In this document: positions 53,504 through 62,470 of the stretch, piece by piece
Layout of the letters: the number at the start of each line of letters is the position of its first letter
Numbering within the stretch: the stretch's first letter is position 1
Assembly (NCBI RefSeq): GCF_000719335.1
Contig: NZ_JOGB01000008.1
Span: forward strand, 62,001-126,000
Length of the DNA: 64,000 nt
Direction of reading: 5' to 3'
DNA from: Streptomyces sp. NRRL S-87
GTDB lineage: Bacteria; Actinomycetota; Actinomycetes; Streptomycetales; Streptomycetaceae
The notes under the pieces: model-generated
Databases searched by the model: none
What the model was told of the DNA's origin: nothing
Seen by the model: the letters and a program-made list of their open reading frames with translations, nothing else
Made by a program: the position numbers and the translations under genes

Positions 53504-54366
53504 ACCCATCGGCACGATTGCGCCGGGAGATCGCCGACAGAGTCGCCCAGGCGCTGCTCACGTCCGGCGAGGCCCGCGAGGTCTGGCTGGAGGGAGCCCT
53601 CGCCTGCGGCTTCGCCCACGCGGCGAGCGACATCGACCTGCGTGGCATCGTGGACGGCGCCCTTCCGGCGTGGGAGTCGCGCATCGTGGACGGCGTCCGT
53701 GTCGACCTCCAGGCGGCGGGGCCGCAGCGGGCGGAGGAACTCCGTCACCTGCTCCGCTCCTTCGACGTGCGCCGCGACTCCCTCGGATCGTTCCGTCGGG
53801 TACGCGCCTCGATGCACGACCTCATGTGTCTGCGCACCGCCCTCTCATACGGCTCCGGGGGCTGGGATCCGGTGCTCGACCCCCGGGAGCGCCAGGGCTA
53901 CCGACGCTGGGCGGTCGCCGACCAGGCCGAGGTCGCTGCGAGTCTCGCGGAGGACCTGACCGGCCTCGTCGAGGACGGCCTGGCCGAATCGGCCGGCGTC
54001 GTGTGCCGGAAGCTGGAGACCTGCCTCACCGCGCTCGGCTGCGCGGCGGCCGGCCACCCGGTCCTCGGCGACAAGTGGCTGCCGCTGCTTGCCGACGCGC
54101 AGCCCCGCCCGTCGATCGACCCGGCTCGCGCAGAGACGTGGGAGTGGTTCCGTCCGGTTCAGCGAGGCGTGACGAGAGCGCTTCTGGACTGCTGGCCCGT
54201 CGACGACCCGCTGCAGAAGCCTCCCCATCTTGGTGCCCCTGACGCTGGCTGGCTGCCCCAGCGGTACGCCGACGGGTGGTTCCTTCGCCGTGGCGACGTC
54301 CACATCCCCATCACCGGCGGGCAGCTTCTCGGGTGGCTGTCCACGGTCTCCACCGATGGCGCGTAG
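53500..54366 (+). CDS. Nucleotidyltransferase-fold protein
   Basis: The 288-residue protein has a pol-beta-type pattern WLEGALACGFAHAASDIDLRGIV, in which a G-x(n)-SDIDL motif supplies two metal-binding Asp residues. The rest is helical (VVCRKLETCLTALGCAA) and unrecognised. It may attach a nucleotide to a pathway intermediate, or activate it for coupling. It starts with GTG overlapping the dehydrogenase. Confidence 0.78.
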   Translation: MNPSARLRREIADRVAQALLTSGEAREVWLEGALACGFAHAASDIDLRGIVDGALPAWESRIVDGVRVDLQAAGPQRAEELRHLLRSFDVRRDSLGSFRRVRASMHDLMCLRTALSYGSGGWDPVLDPRERQGYRRWAVADQAEVAASLAEDLTGLVEDGLAESAGVVCRKLETCLTALGCAAAGHPVLGDKWLPLLADAQPRPSIDPARAETWEWFRPVQRGVTRALLDCWPVDDPLQKPPHLGAPDAGWLPQRYADGWFLRRGDVHIPITGGQLLGWLSTVSTDGA

Positions 54367-54396
54367 ACCGCGCCTCTCCTCCTCCGGAGTCCTCTG

Positions 54397-56280
54397 ATGC
54401 CCGTCACCCGCACCGCCTCCATCGACCTGGAGAGTCTCTACGCCCCGCTGTCGAGCACCGGGCCGGACACGGCCGTCTCCGTCATCCTCAAGCTCCGCGG
54501 GGAGACCTGCGACATCGACTGCCTGTACTGCTTCGAGAAGCGCAAGGAGTCACCGGGCGGCGCCCGGATCAGCGCAGAACAGGTCCACCGCCTCGGTTCG
54601 ATCTTCTCCGGGCGTCCGCTCAGCGTCGAACTCCACGGCGGGGAGCCCCTGACCGCCGGCCGGGAACGGATCGCGGAGATCCTGGACGCGCTCGCCGCAC
54701 AGCCGAACGTCATCCGCGTGAGCCTCCAGACCAACGGCCTCCAGCTCGACGACGCCTGGCTGGACCTGTTCGAGCGGCACTACCCCCAGCTGGAGATCGG
54801 TCTCTCCCTCGACGGGGACGCGCTCGGGAACTCGTGGCGTGTCGGTTACGACGGCCAGCCCACGTACCCCCGAGTGGTCGAAGCCCTGGAACTTCTCGGC
54901 CGTCGGGAACGTCGCGTCGGCGTCATCTGCGCCGTCACCCCGTACGTCCTCGGCCGAGCCTCCGAGGTCATGGAGCACCTCGCCTCCTTTTCCTCCGTGA
55001 CGACGGTCAGCCTGGTGCCGTGCTTCGACGCGGCGGTCACCCGGTCGACCACTGTGGCGGGATCCCGTACGCCGACCAGCCGGGCACTCCAGCGACGGGC
55101 CATCGGCCCCACCGGCCCGGCCTGGGCCGTCACGCCGGGCCAGTACGCCGACTTCGTGCTGGAAGCCGCCCACCACTGGGTCGCCGACGGCCTGTTCCAC
55201 CGCGTCAAGCTGGAGCCCGTCGTCTCCGTCATCCGCCGCCTGAGGGGTCTACAAACCCGTTCCTGTCACTTCTCCGACTTGAAGTGCAACCACGTCCTCA
55301 CCCTTTATCCCGATGACCGCTTGGGAAGCTGCGACGAGCTGCCCTGGCCGCAGGCCGGCTTGGCCGCGCTCGGTGAAGTACACGCTGAGGCGGACGTGGC
55401 CGGCGCCCAAGGCAGCTCTCCCCTGCTCCGGCAGGTACGCTCCCTGGTCACGAAGTGCACGACATGCGACTACCGCGACACCTGCGGCGCGGGCTGCCCG
55501 GCGGTCCGCCTCCGCTTCGCCGCCGCGGGCGACGAAGACGCGTACTGCGACCACCGCATGCGCCTGATCGACGGCGTCGCCACCCTGCTCGCCCAGCCGG
55601 ATCTCCCGCCCGGTGCCTCCTGTTCCCGGCTACGCTGGCGTCCCGTCCGCCCCAACGACATGCACCACGTCGTGGCGTTCCTGGCCCGCTGGGATGACCC
55701 CGCCGTACCGCGCCCGGCAGCACGCCTCCAGGTAAGCGCCCACGGCAACATCAACACGGTCGGCCTCCCCGGCATCCACGAGGCGGACGATCTCGACCCG
55801 CGGCACCCCCAGTGGTACGAGGGCATCGAGCCCGGCGTCCGCCCGGTCGTCGACGTGCTCACCGCGGGCTGGAACACCGTCACCTATGACAGCTGCCAGG
55901 GCCACGCCTACGCCGACCTCCCCTCAGCCGAGCCCCGGTTCCTCTCGGTCGGCATCCTGCCGCGCGACCGCGCCGAGTACGCGCGAACAGCGGCGCGCCT
56001 GTGCCGCGCCGCCGGCCGAGCCGAGTCCTCCCTGCCCGGAGCGTGTTCGCTGGTCCTCGGCCGCAACGAGCTCACGTGCCGCACCACCGGCCGGGTGTAT
56101 CCGACGCTCGACCTCCATCTCATACCCTCTGCCGGCACCACGCCTGCCGAGTACTTCGAGGACCTCACCGAGGCCGTGCACGTACTCACGGAGGCCCTGG
56201 CCGAAGCCGCCTCTGCCCCGCCGTCCACCCTCTGTGTCTGCGCGGGCGAAGCCCACTCCAGCGATGGAGGCGAGCAGTGA
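54397..56280 (+). CDS. Radical SAM/SPASM enzyme, putative RiPP maturase
   Basis: The 4Fe-4S motif CDIDCLYC (Cys38, 42 and 45) starts a radical SAM barrel with HGGEPL and LQTNG. A SPASM region follows, with auxiliary-cluster Cys in SCHFSDLKC, GSCDE and KCTTCDYRDTCGAGCPA. After about residue 410 a further domain of about 215 residues contains TYDSCQGHAY. This is the layout of peptide-modifying enzymes that form cyclophane, thioether or other crosslinks. It acts probably on the 53-residue peptide encoded at 57088. The extra domain is unrecognised. Confidence 0.88.
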   Translation: MPVTRTASIDLESLYAPLSSTGPDTAVSVILKLRGETCDIDCLYCFEKRKESPGGARISAEQVHRLGSIFSGRPLSVELHGGEPLTAGRERIAEILDALAAQPNVIRVSLQTNGLQLDDAWLDLFERHYPQLEIGLSLDGDALGNSWRVGYDGQPTYPRVVEALELLGRRERRVGVICAVTPYVLGRASEVMEHLASFSSVTTVSLVPCFDAAVTRSTTVAGSRTPTSRALQRRAIGPTGPAWAVTPGQYADFVLEAAHHWVADGLFHRVKLEPVVSVIRRLRGLQTRSCHFSDLKCNHVLTLYPDDRLGSCDELPWPQAGLAALGEVHAEADVAGAQGSSPLLRQVRSLVTKCTTCDYRDTCGAGCPAVRLRFAAAGDEDAYCDHRMRLIDGVATLLAQPDLPPGASCSRLRWRPVRPNDMHHVVAFLARWDDPAVPRPAARLQVSAHGNINTVGLPGIHEADDLDPRHPQWYEGIEPGVRPVVDVLTAGWNTVTYDSCQGHAYADLPSAEPRFLSVGILPRDRAEYARTAARLCRAAGRAESSLPGACSLVLGRNELTCRTTGRVYPTLDLHLIPSAGTTPAEYFEDLTEAVHVLTEALAEAASAPPSTLCVCAGEAHSSDGGEQ

Positions 56281-56996
56281 TCCACATCGCCGAGACGCTG
56301 TCCATCCGGACCGTGGAGAGCTTCCTCAAGCCGAACGAGATCGAGCGCCTCAACGACGTCATGGACGACGCGCTCGGCTCCCTCGGCCGCGACCGGTACG
56401 GCGCGGGCCGCCATACGACCATCCACGAGATCCCCGGTCACTCCCCCGCCGAGGCTCAGGACGTCTACGAGCCGGCCGGCCGGATCGAGATGACCGACAT
56501 CCCGTACCAGGCGACCGCCCTCCTCGACCAGGCCCTCAAGCTCCACATGGCCGCCGTCACGCGCACCCTGCCGTCGGTCACCGGCCACCGGCCGTGGATC
56601 TACCTCGAGTACGGGGTCGGCCAGTACATCACCCCGCATGCGGACGGCATCGCCCCCGATCCCCTCACCCGTCCTCGGCAGATCGCCGCCGCGACGGTCA
56701 CGCTCACGGACATCCAGGACACAGGCGGGGCGTTCTACGTGGAGACCACGGGCAGCGGCGAGGCCTGGACCACCGACGAGGCGCCGACCGAGTCGGGTTA
56801 CGCCCCGGGGATGCGCTTCGCACACGACGGAACGGACATGTCCTCCCCCTGGTTTCGCGCCATGCCCCGCACCCGATGGAGCGTCGCACCCGCTCCCGGC
56901 ACTCTCTTGGTCTTCGGCAGCCAGCTCGTCCACGGCACCGAACCGGTCCGCGCCGGCCGCGTTCGCAAGTTCCTGACGCTCTTCGTCTCCGAGTAA
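56277..56996 (+). CDS. 2OG-Fe(II) oxygenase (prolyl-hydroxylase-like)
   Basis: This 239-residue enzyme has the iron facial triad: H-x-D in YITPHADG (near residue 121) and His in QLVHGTEPV (near 218), followed by Arg in GRVRKFLTLF that would bind 2-oxoglutarate. Such enzymes hydroxylate amino acids in peptides. GTG 56277 overlaps the maturase stop (GTGA). Its position between maturase and precursor gene suggests it acts on the same peptide. Confidence 0.85.
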   Translation: MIHIAETLSIRTVESFLKPNEIERLNDVMDDALGSLGRDRYGAGRHTTIHEIPGHSPAEAQDVYEPAGRIEMTDIPYQATALLDQALKLHMAAVTRTLPSVTGHRPWIYLEYGVGQYITPHADGIAPDPLTRPRQIAAATVTLTDIQDTGGAFYVETTGSGEAWTTDEAPTESGYAPGMRFAHDGTDMSSPWFRAMPRTRWSVAPAPGTLLVFGSQLVHGTEPVRAGRVRKFLTLFVSE

Positions 56997-57087
56997 GGAG
57001 CCATGCATCCGTGACCGGCCCCCGCGGCCCGCCCGCCACCAGCCCTTCGCCCCGACCCACCGCCCCGACCTGAGGAGAGAGCGAGCA

Positions 57088-57249
57088 GTGGCAGACGACA
57101 AGACGTTCGACGAGTTCCTGGAGGCGGTCGCGTCCCTGCGTGACAGCGACCCCGTGCGCACCACCGCGCACACCTCCAACGCGGCCACCGAGACCTGGCT
57201 GGCCACCACGGTGCAGCCCGACGCCGCTGAGCCCACGACCGAGTCCTGA
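57088..57249 (+). CDS. Candidate RiPP precursor peptide (53 residues)
   Basis: This small gene lies between the 2OG oxygenase and the HExxH protein. GTG 57088 has AGGAGA nine bases upstream. The N-terminal half (MADDKTFDEFLEAVASLRD) is an acidic amphipathic helix like a leader peptide. The C-terminal half is rich in Thr, Ser, Asn and Ala and contains the only Trp (residue 37, in TETWLATTV), the best target for a radical SAM crosslink. No Cys is present, so lanthipeptide or thioether chemistry is excluded. A hairpin follows seven bases after the stop. The role is inferred from context. Confidence 0.72.
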   Translation: MADDKTFDEFLEAVASLRDSDPVRTTAHTSNAATETWLATTVQPDAAEPTTES

Positions 57250-57255
57250 CCCGCC

Positions 57256-57287
57256 ACGGGGCCGGGCCCGTCCCGGTCCGGCCCCGT
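57256..57287 (+). terminator. Attenuator hairpin after the precursor gene
   Basis: A perfect 10-bp stem, ACGGGGCCGG with CCGGCCCCGT and a 12-base loop, starts seven bases after the precursor stop. Leaky terminators in this position are typical of RiPP operons, where they keep precursor mRNA more abundant than mRNA of the enzymes downstream. Confidence 0.75.
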
Positions 57288-57306
57288 TCCACTCCCGGAG
57301 CCCCAG

Positions 57307-58197
57307 ATGAGCGCTCTCTCCCCGGAAGCCCTGGTCGCCCTCGACGGTATCGCCGACCACCAGCGCCAACGGACCAGCCGTATCGCCTCCGTACTCGGCA
57401 ACCGTCTCGGCTCGTCCGCCCTCGACTACGCCGTGGCCCACCACCTGCTCGAAGGCGCCGAACACGCGGCGCGCGCCCGGGACGCGGACCGCCTCGCCTG
57501 GCACCGCCGTACGACGGTGCGAGACCTGACCCACCTGTCGGCCGGCCCGCACATCGTGCTCAGCCCACCCCCCGTGGACCTGCTCCGCTCGGAGATCTCC
57601 GAAACCGCGTACTACCTCGTCGGCCCCGACACCAGCCCTGCCCCTCCCGAGGCCCATGGCCTCGTTCGTGCCGCCCTCACCTCCGCGACCGAGCACGGCT
57701 TCGGCACCCTGCTCACCCAGCACGCCCCAGTCATCTGCCTGCTCAACCGCCGCCGACTCGACGAGACCCTCCACAGCTGGGCCATCACCCGCCTGCCGGG
57801 CACAGTCTTCACCGACTACACCGCGCACCCCGAGGTCCTGACCCGCGACCTCATCCACGAAGCCGCCCACAACTGGCTCAACGACGCCCTGACCGCGCAC
57901 GACGTCAGCCTCCCCGCCGACGTCACCTTCTTCTCTCCCTGGCGAGGAACCCCTCGTCCGTTATACGGCTTCCTGCATGCCTGCTGGGCCTTCTCCCTCA
58001 CAGTGCTGTATGCGCGGCGGGCCCGCTACGGCGCCACGGGTGCTGTGGCTTCCTTCCTTAACGCCCACCTGCGCCAGCAAGAGAGCCAGTTCGCCTCGGC
58101 ATTCGATTCGCTGGCTGAGGCACTCTCATACGTCCCCGCTGACGCGCTCCGTGATCGCGTCAGCCGCGCCGTCAACGAAGCCGTACTACCGGGGTAG
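57307..58197 (+). CDS. HExxH-type putative peptide beta-hydroxylase
   Basis: This 296-residue protein has LIHEAAHNWLND near residue 184, the HExxH signature of the aKG-HExxH proteins found with radical SAM enzymes in RiPP clusters. Those use iron and 2-oxoglutarate to hydroxylate side chains, rather than acting as proteases. The first 150 residues (YAVAHHLLEGAEHAARA, HIVLSPPPVDLL) also fit this family. It is the last gene of the operon, and would act with the maturase at 54397 on the same precursor. Confidence 0.8.
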   Translation: MSALSPEALVALDGIADHQRQRTSRIASVLGNRLGSSALDYAVAHHLLEGAEHAARARDADRLAWHRRTTVRDLTHLSAGPHIVLSPPPVDLLRSEISETAYYLVGPDTSPAPPEAHGLVRAALTSATEHGFGTLLTQHAPVICLLNRRRLDETLHSWAITRLPGTVFTDYTAHPEVLTRDLIHEAAHNWLNDALTAHDVSLPADVTFFSPWRGTPRPLYGFLHACWAFSLTVLYARRARYGATGAVASFLNAHLRQQESQFASAFDSLAEALSYVPADALRDRVSRAVNEAVLPG

Positions 58198-58315
58198 CAC
58201 CGGCGGGCTGACCAGAGCTCGACAGTGTCCCGGCGGGCCACCCGACCCCTACGTGGCCGGTTCACCGAGTTCGAGGGAGAGTGCATGGGACGCACCCCGG
58301 AGGTACTGAGAGGCG

Positions 58316-58564
58316 TTGCCCCCCAGCGCCTTCCCTGAGGAGCAGCAGCGCCGCACCTTGACGGGTGGTCCGGTCTGCCCGGCCTGTCACGGCCCTATCC
58401 GTGAGGGTGAGAGCACCGAGCGCGGCGGTAAGACCAACGTGCTCTTCCATCTGCGGTGCCGGCTCCTCGCCCGGGGCGGTGGTGCCGTCCCCCTCGGCGA
58501 GCCGTCGTACGACGAAGCGGCAGGCGGAACGTGCAAAGGAGCGTCGTGCGGCACGCAGAGCTGA
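58316..58564 (+). CDS. Possible small zinc-finger protein
   Basis: An 82-codon frame from TTG 58316 carries VCPACHGPIREGE and a later HLRCRLL, a zinc-ribbon-like arrangement. After about residue 55 the sequence loses character. A neighbouring frame then reads KRQAERAKERRAARRAEREE, a coiled-coil-like tail, so a frameshift is possible. Low certainty. Confidence 0.4.
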   Translation: MPPSAFPEEQQRRTLTGGPVCPACHGPIREGESTERGGKTNVLFHLRCRLLARGGGAVPLGEPSYDEAAGGTCKGASCGTQS

Positions 58565-58765
58565 GCGGGAAGAGCGCTCCGACGCTGCGGCACAGGAGAC
58601 CATGCGGTCCCACAAACCGTCCACGTGGAGGCTGGGCAAGTCGCCTGGGGATTTCGCCTAACGCGCCGGTGTTGCATCTGCTCCGCTTCTGGCCCAGTTC
58701 CTGCGAAGTGGCCATGCCCGGATCGTGGAGGACGGGGCTCAGATCCCACCGATAGGGTCCGGCAC

Positions 58766-59009
58766 ATGGCTGAGGATGAGGCGCCCCTGAGGCGCGTTCC
58801 GGACGACGAGAAGGCGGAGTTGCGGGGCGCGGTTCGAAGCGCTGCGGGAACGCCGGCGGCAAGCTCTGCGGGAAAGCCTGCACCCCAAGGAACGGCCGTC
58901 GCCTTCCTCCAGGCCGTACGTCAACGCGGCCGGAGACCTCATCGAGCCTGGCGACTTCGACGCGTTCGAGGGACACGACCCGGACGAGGACCCGGAGCTG
59001 TGGGGCTGA
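58766..59009 (+). pseudogene. Small gene with single frameshift
   Basis: The first frame begins MAEDEAPLRRVPDDEKAELR. Skipping one G in the GGGG run at about 58828 opens the next frame, RFEALRERRRQALRESL, then NAAGDLIEPGDFDAFEGHD and a DPELWG ending at 59009. The joined product of about 80 residues is coherent and acidic. The shift is either a sequence error or a recent mutation. Confidence 0.5.
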
Positions 59010-59109
59010 TCGAAGCCTGCGGGCCCCGCACTGGATGATCAATTCCAGGGGATGCCTGCGGAGGCTGTGGGGTGGGCGGCGGCCGAAGCCACCGCGAGAC
59101 GGTCAGGCG

Positions 59110-59147
59110 GCAGGCTGCCAGCTCTGGTTGACGAGGTGGCAGCCTGC
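59110..59147 (-). terminator. Hairpin after minus-strand gene
   Basis: GCAGGCTGCCA pairs with TGGCAGCCTGC across a 16-base loop, just beyond the stop of the gene at 59151. It probably terminates the 59151-60590 gene group. Confidence 0.65.
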
Positions 59148-59150
59148 AGG

Positions 59151-59540
59151 TCAGGCGTCAGGGTCGACTTCGGGGTGCGTGAACCGCACGGGCATGCCCA
59201 GCGACCGGGCGTAGGCGATTTCGGCTCGGGTGCTGTCTCCGATGTAGTCGCCGACTACGAGCACCTCATCAGCGAGCCGGATCTTCGCCCGGTGCAGATC
59301 GTCGAGTCGAACCTTCAGCGCCTCGGCCTCGACGGGATCGGACCAGAGTTCGTGCGGTGACTTCATGTCGCAACCCGGTTTGACGACAATCTTTCCGGCT
59401 TTGGTCTCCCGCAGATCGGCCTCGGTCATCTCGGTTATGAAGCGGGTGGAGCCGCAGATCACGACGACACGAGGGAGGCTCAACAGCCTCTTCGCGTCGG
59501 CAAGTCTCTCCTCGGGGGTGAGCGGTTCCGGGTATGACAC
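59151..59540 (-). CDS. Nucleoside 2-deoxyribosyltransferase-like protein
   Basis: This 129-residue protein has RVVVICGSTRF at its start and LHRAKIRLADEVLVVGDYIGDSTRAEIAYARSLGMPVRF, matching small proteins of the nucleoside deoxyribosyltransferase-like fold found in phages and elements. The conserved Asp and Glu in DSTRAEI could be catalytic. The substrate is unknown. Confidence 0.78.
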   Translation of the reverse strand: MSYPEPLTPEERLADAKRLLSLPRVVVICGSTRFITEMTEADLRETKAGKIVVKPGCDMKSPHELWSDPVEAEALKVRLDDLHRAKIRLADEVLVVGDYIGDSTRAEIAYARSLGMPVRFTHPEVDPDA

Positions 59541-59713
59541 TGGTTCCTCCTGGTCGTGTGGTCCAAGGGGTGCCTCCGGAGACGAGCCCGTCGCCGGTCG
59601 GCAGGGACAGGCCGGCCCCAGGCTCGATGTGGCCAGGTTCAGGCCGCGAGCATGGCGGAGCGGCCGTTGGGCAGCCCGTTGGTCGCGTCCGCTGCAACGG
59701 CCAGCTGCGGTGC

Positions 59714-59902
59714 TCAGATTGGCCGGGCGGTGAACGGCACAAGTTCACCCGAGCGCGTGATGGGTGCGGTGATGTGCTGGCCGCAGGCGACGTAGGGCTC
59801 GACGTCGCGCTCGGGGGTGACCTCCCAGCGGAGGGTGGCGCCGCAGGTGCGGTTCGCATCCACGGGGATGGGGCAGGTGTCGGTGTTCGGGTCGGTCATC
59901 AC
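59714..59902 (-). CDS. Small Cys-containing hypothetical protein
   Basis: This 62-residue protein has CPIPVDANRTCGATL and VACGQHI, suggesting a small zinc-ribbon fold. The start overlaps the next gene's stop (ATGA). Function unknown. Confidence 0.65.
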   Translation of the reverse strand: MMTDPNTDTCPIPVDANRTCGATLRWEVTPERDVEPYVACGQHITAPITRSGELVPFTARPI

Positions 59903-60270
59903 ACCTCCTCGGTCTTCTGGCCGGGGCTGAACGCGGCTGCGATGAGTTCGAGCGTCACCTGCGCCTTCGTGATGTGCGCGTCTGTCGGTTCTTCGACGTC
60001 AGCAGCGCGGAGGTTCTCGATCACTATCTTCACCATCGGGTTGGTGCACAGGACGACGCGCCGGTCCTGGCTGGTGGGGATGGTTGGCGGGAAGTGCAGG
60101 ATGCCCGCGCGGGCGAGTTCGGTCTCGATGGTGCGGGCGACCGTGCTGCCGGTGCGGCCGGCTCCGAGGATGTCCCGCAGGCGGCGGACGTCGACCTGGA
60201 GGACTCCGTTCTTCTCCTCGATCGCGGCGACCAGGGAGGCGTAGACGGACGTGGTGGTTGGGCTGGTCAC
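59899..60270 (-). CDS. Hypothetical protein, possible winged helix
   Basis: The 123-residue protein contains LQVDVRRLRDILGAGRTGSTVARTIETELARAGILHFP, which reads like a helix-turn-helix, so a DNA-binding role such as control of excision is possible. It overlaps the genes on both sides by four bases. Confidence 0.65.
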   Translation of the reverse strand: MTSPTTTSVYASLVAAIEEKNGVLQVDVRRLRDILGAGRTGSTVARTIETELARAGILHFPPTIPTSQDRRVVLCTNPMVKIVIENLRAADVEEPTDAHITKAQVTLELIAAAFSPGQKTEEV

Positions 60271-60590
60271 GGTCGCACGCCCTCCTGTGTGCGGAGCTGG
60301 TTTTCGGGGTGGACGAAGGGAAGTCCGTCTGCGGTATAGACAGTCTCGGTGAACGTCTGGAAGCCGAGGTTGTCGAACGCCTTCATGGCGCGCGGGGAGT
60401 CGACGTTCCCGAGGTCGTCGTTGCCGATGACGGTCCGCAGCAGGTCCTTAGGCGCCCAGAGCACGGAGCCGATGAGGACGCCGTGGCGTCGGGGACGAAC
60501 GTTCGGGCGAGCGTCGGCGGCGACCAGAAGGACACTCTCCTGGGTGATGGTCACCTTCTCGCCGTTGATGGTGAGGGTGTGCGTGGTCAA
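60267..60590 (-). CDS. Hypothetical protein, TTG start
   Basis: This 107-residue protein starts at TTG 60590, with AAGGA seven bases upstream; an upstream frame to 60626 has no ribosome site. It begins with a beta-rich segment (THTLTINGEKVTITQESVLLV) and has no known domain. It is the first gene of the group reading towards 59151. Confidence 0.65.
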   Translation of the reverse strand: MTTHTLTINGEKVTITQESVLLVAADARPNVRPRRHGVLIGSVLWAPKDLLRTVIGNDDLGNVDSPRAMKAFDNLGFQTFTETVYTADGLPFVHPENQLRTQEGVRP

Positions 60591-60781
60591 TGCGCGTTCC
60601 TTCCGAGACGACGAGGGCCCGGCCACCGTAAGGCGGCCGAGGCCGATCGTAGGACAACCTGCTGGAGTGGCAGGCCCCGAGCGCGGCTTGGGGGGCGGCG
60701 GTAAAGATCTCGTCCACCCGAACGATGGGGACTGTGTCGAGGACTTTTCCCTGTTCCGGGATCACAGCATCGCGAAATACG

Positions 60782-62378
60782 TCAGGCGACCCACTGGGGA
60801 ACGACCCGGCCGAGAATCGGGGTGCGGTCCCCAGGGAACCGTGCGGGAACGATCGTCAACGACTTCAGGACGCAGCCCAGGAGCATGCGCCGGTCCGCGA
60901 GCGTCGACTCCGCCCACGCGTCCGCCAGTGCCTCGCCGTCCGCGAAGAAGACAGAGAGGTCGGCTTCCCGTGCGAGTTCGGCCGCTTCGAGGTCGAGTGA
61001 CTCGATCACCGCCGACTGCTCGGCCGCCAATGTCTTGAACCGGTCTTCGGACAGCATGCCTTCGACGTAGAAGTCGTGTTCCAGTTTGTCGCGGCGTGCC
61101 CTCGCCGCGTCGAGGCCAGCCATGACCTCCTTGCGGCGCTGTTCCTTCTCCACGTCGTGGAAGACCGCCCAACGTCGGACGATGGCGTCGAGGCCCGGGG
61201 ATCCGTGTTCGAGAGCCAAGACATGACTCAGCCACATCGCCTCGACCGCCGCGTCCATACGCGGCGCTCGGACCACCACACCGGGGCAGGCGTCCTTGCC
61301 GTACGCCGATCGGGTACGGCACCGGTACATGAGGCCGCGGGCGCTGCCGCTGCCACTGCCGGTCATGCCCTTACCGCAGTACGGGCAGGAGAAGATGCCT
61401 CCGAGAAAGGTGGTGTGCGGGCGTTTCCCGCGTGATCCCCCACCCATCTTGGTGACGCGCGCTTCGATCAGCGCGAGGATCCGGAGCCGCTCCCCCGGGC
61501 TGACGACACCGGTCCCGATCACCACCGGGTTGCCTTCGGCGTCCCGCACGGGCTCGGCCGAGGGCACCCAGACGTCGAGGGGCTGGCCGTGCTCGTCGAA
61601 CCGCCTGTCCTTGGTCGGCAGCAGGCCGGCCCATGCCGTGGAGCGCACCATGCGCGTGATCGCTCGGGCGTCCCAGCGGGCGCCGTCGCGCGTCCGTATA
61701 CCGTCCCGTTCCAGGTCGTGGGCGACGCGCATCGCGGACTTCCCGGCCAGCAGCTCGTCCGCGATGCGGCGGGCGTGCGGGTACTCGGCGGGGTCCGGTT
61801 TCGATGTGTCCCGATCCCCTGGGGGAACGGACGCCGTACGGGGTGCGACCGCCTGGCCACCGGCCGGCGGTGCGTGCCGCGTTCTTTCCGGTCGTCACCC
61901 GGAGGGTGAGGTCCTTGATCTCCTCGCGAGCGCGTTCGGCCAGGATCGCGAAGACGATGCGGGTGCCTGGCTGGCTGGAGTCCAGGCGTTCCTGGAGTAC
62001 GAAGAGCCGTGCCTGCCGGCGGTCGAACTCGTCCAGAGCCGTGCCTATGGCAGCCATGCCCCGTCGGTCGAAGCGGTCCGTCTTCCAGACGGCGAGCGTC
62101 TTGATCTCGCCGTCCATGACGGCGGCCATCGCACCTTCGAGCTTCTCTCGTCGCACGTGCTGCTTGGAAGCGCTCCGCTGCTCCAGCCAGACCCTGCGGA
62201 CGGTGAGCCCCTGCCTGTGCATCTCATGGCGCAGGTCACGCGCGTGCTGCTTGAGCGTCTCGACGGTCTCCCTCTTCTTGCTGCGGCGCAGGTAGAGGTC
62301 GACCAGGTCCTCCGGTGCCTTCCCCGCCAGCTCCTCGGGAGAACCGTCCCGGAACTCCTCTGCCGTCTTCTTCGCCAT
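60782..62378 (-). pseudogene. Large serine integrase, single frameshift
   Basis: The integrase inserts the element at its chromosomal site. The N-terminal domain has the catalytic Ser33 in LYLRRSKKR and VWKTDRFDRRG. The recombinase domain continues in another frame (EYPHARRIADELLAG, WDARAITRMVRSTAWAGLL). A zinc ribbon follows (FSCPYCGKGM, then YRCRTRSAYGKDACPG), with a coiled-coil stretch after it. The shift lies at TTCCCCC (about 61835): removing one base joins RTPYGVR to a PPGDRD-like reading. If real, the element cannot excise by itself. ATG 62378 has AGGAGG. Confidence 0.88.
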
Positions 62379-62470
62379 AGTGCCCTCCTACCTCACAGAT
62401 CCGGCCGCTCCAAACGGCATCTGTGCAGGTGAGAGCTGGTGTGTACTACGCGGCGCTCTCCCAGGCCAGG
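62379..62470. other. Predicted attachment-site junction in rsgA
   Basis: The integrase start is at 62378. About 70 bases further, the rsgA frame turns from the expected family sequence to a premature stop after ALAWESAA. The crossover therefore probably lies within about 62446-62470. The exact core cannot be fixed without the other end of the element. Confidence 0.6.
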
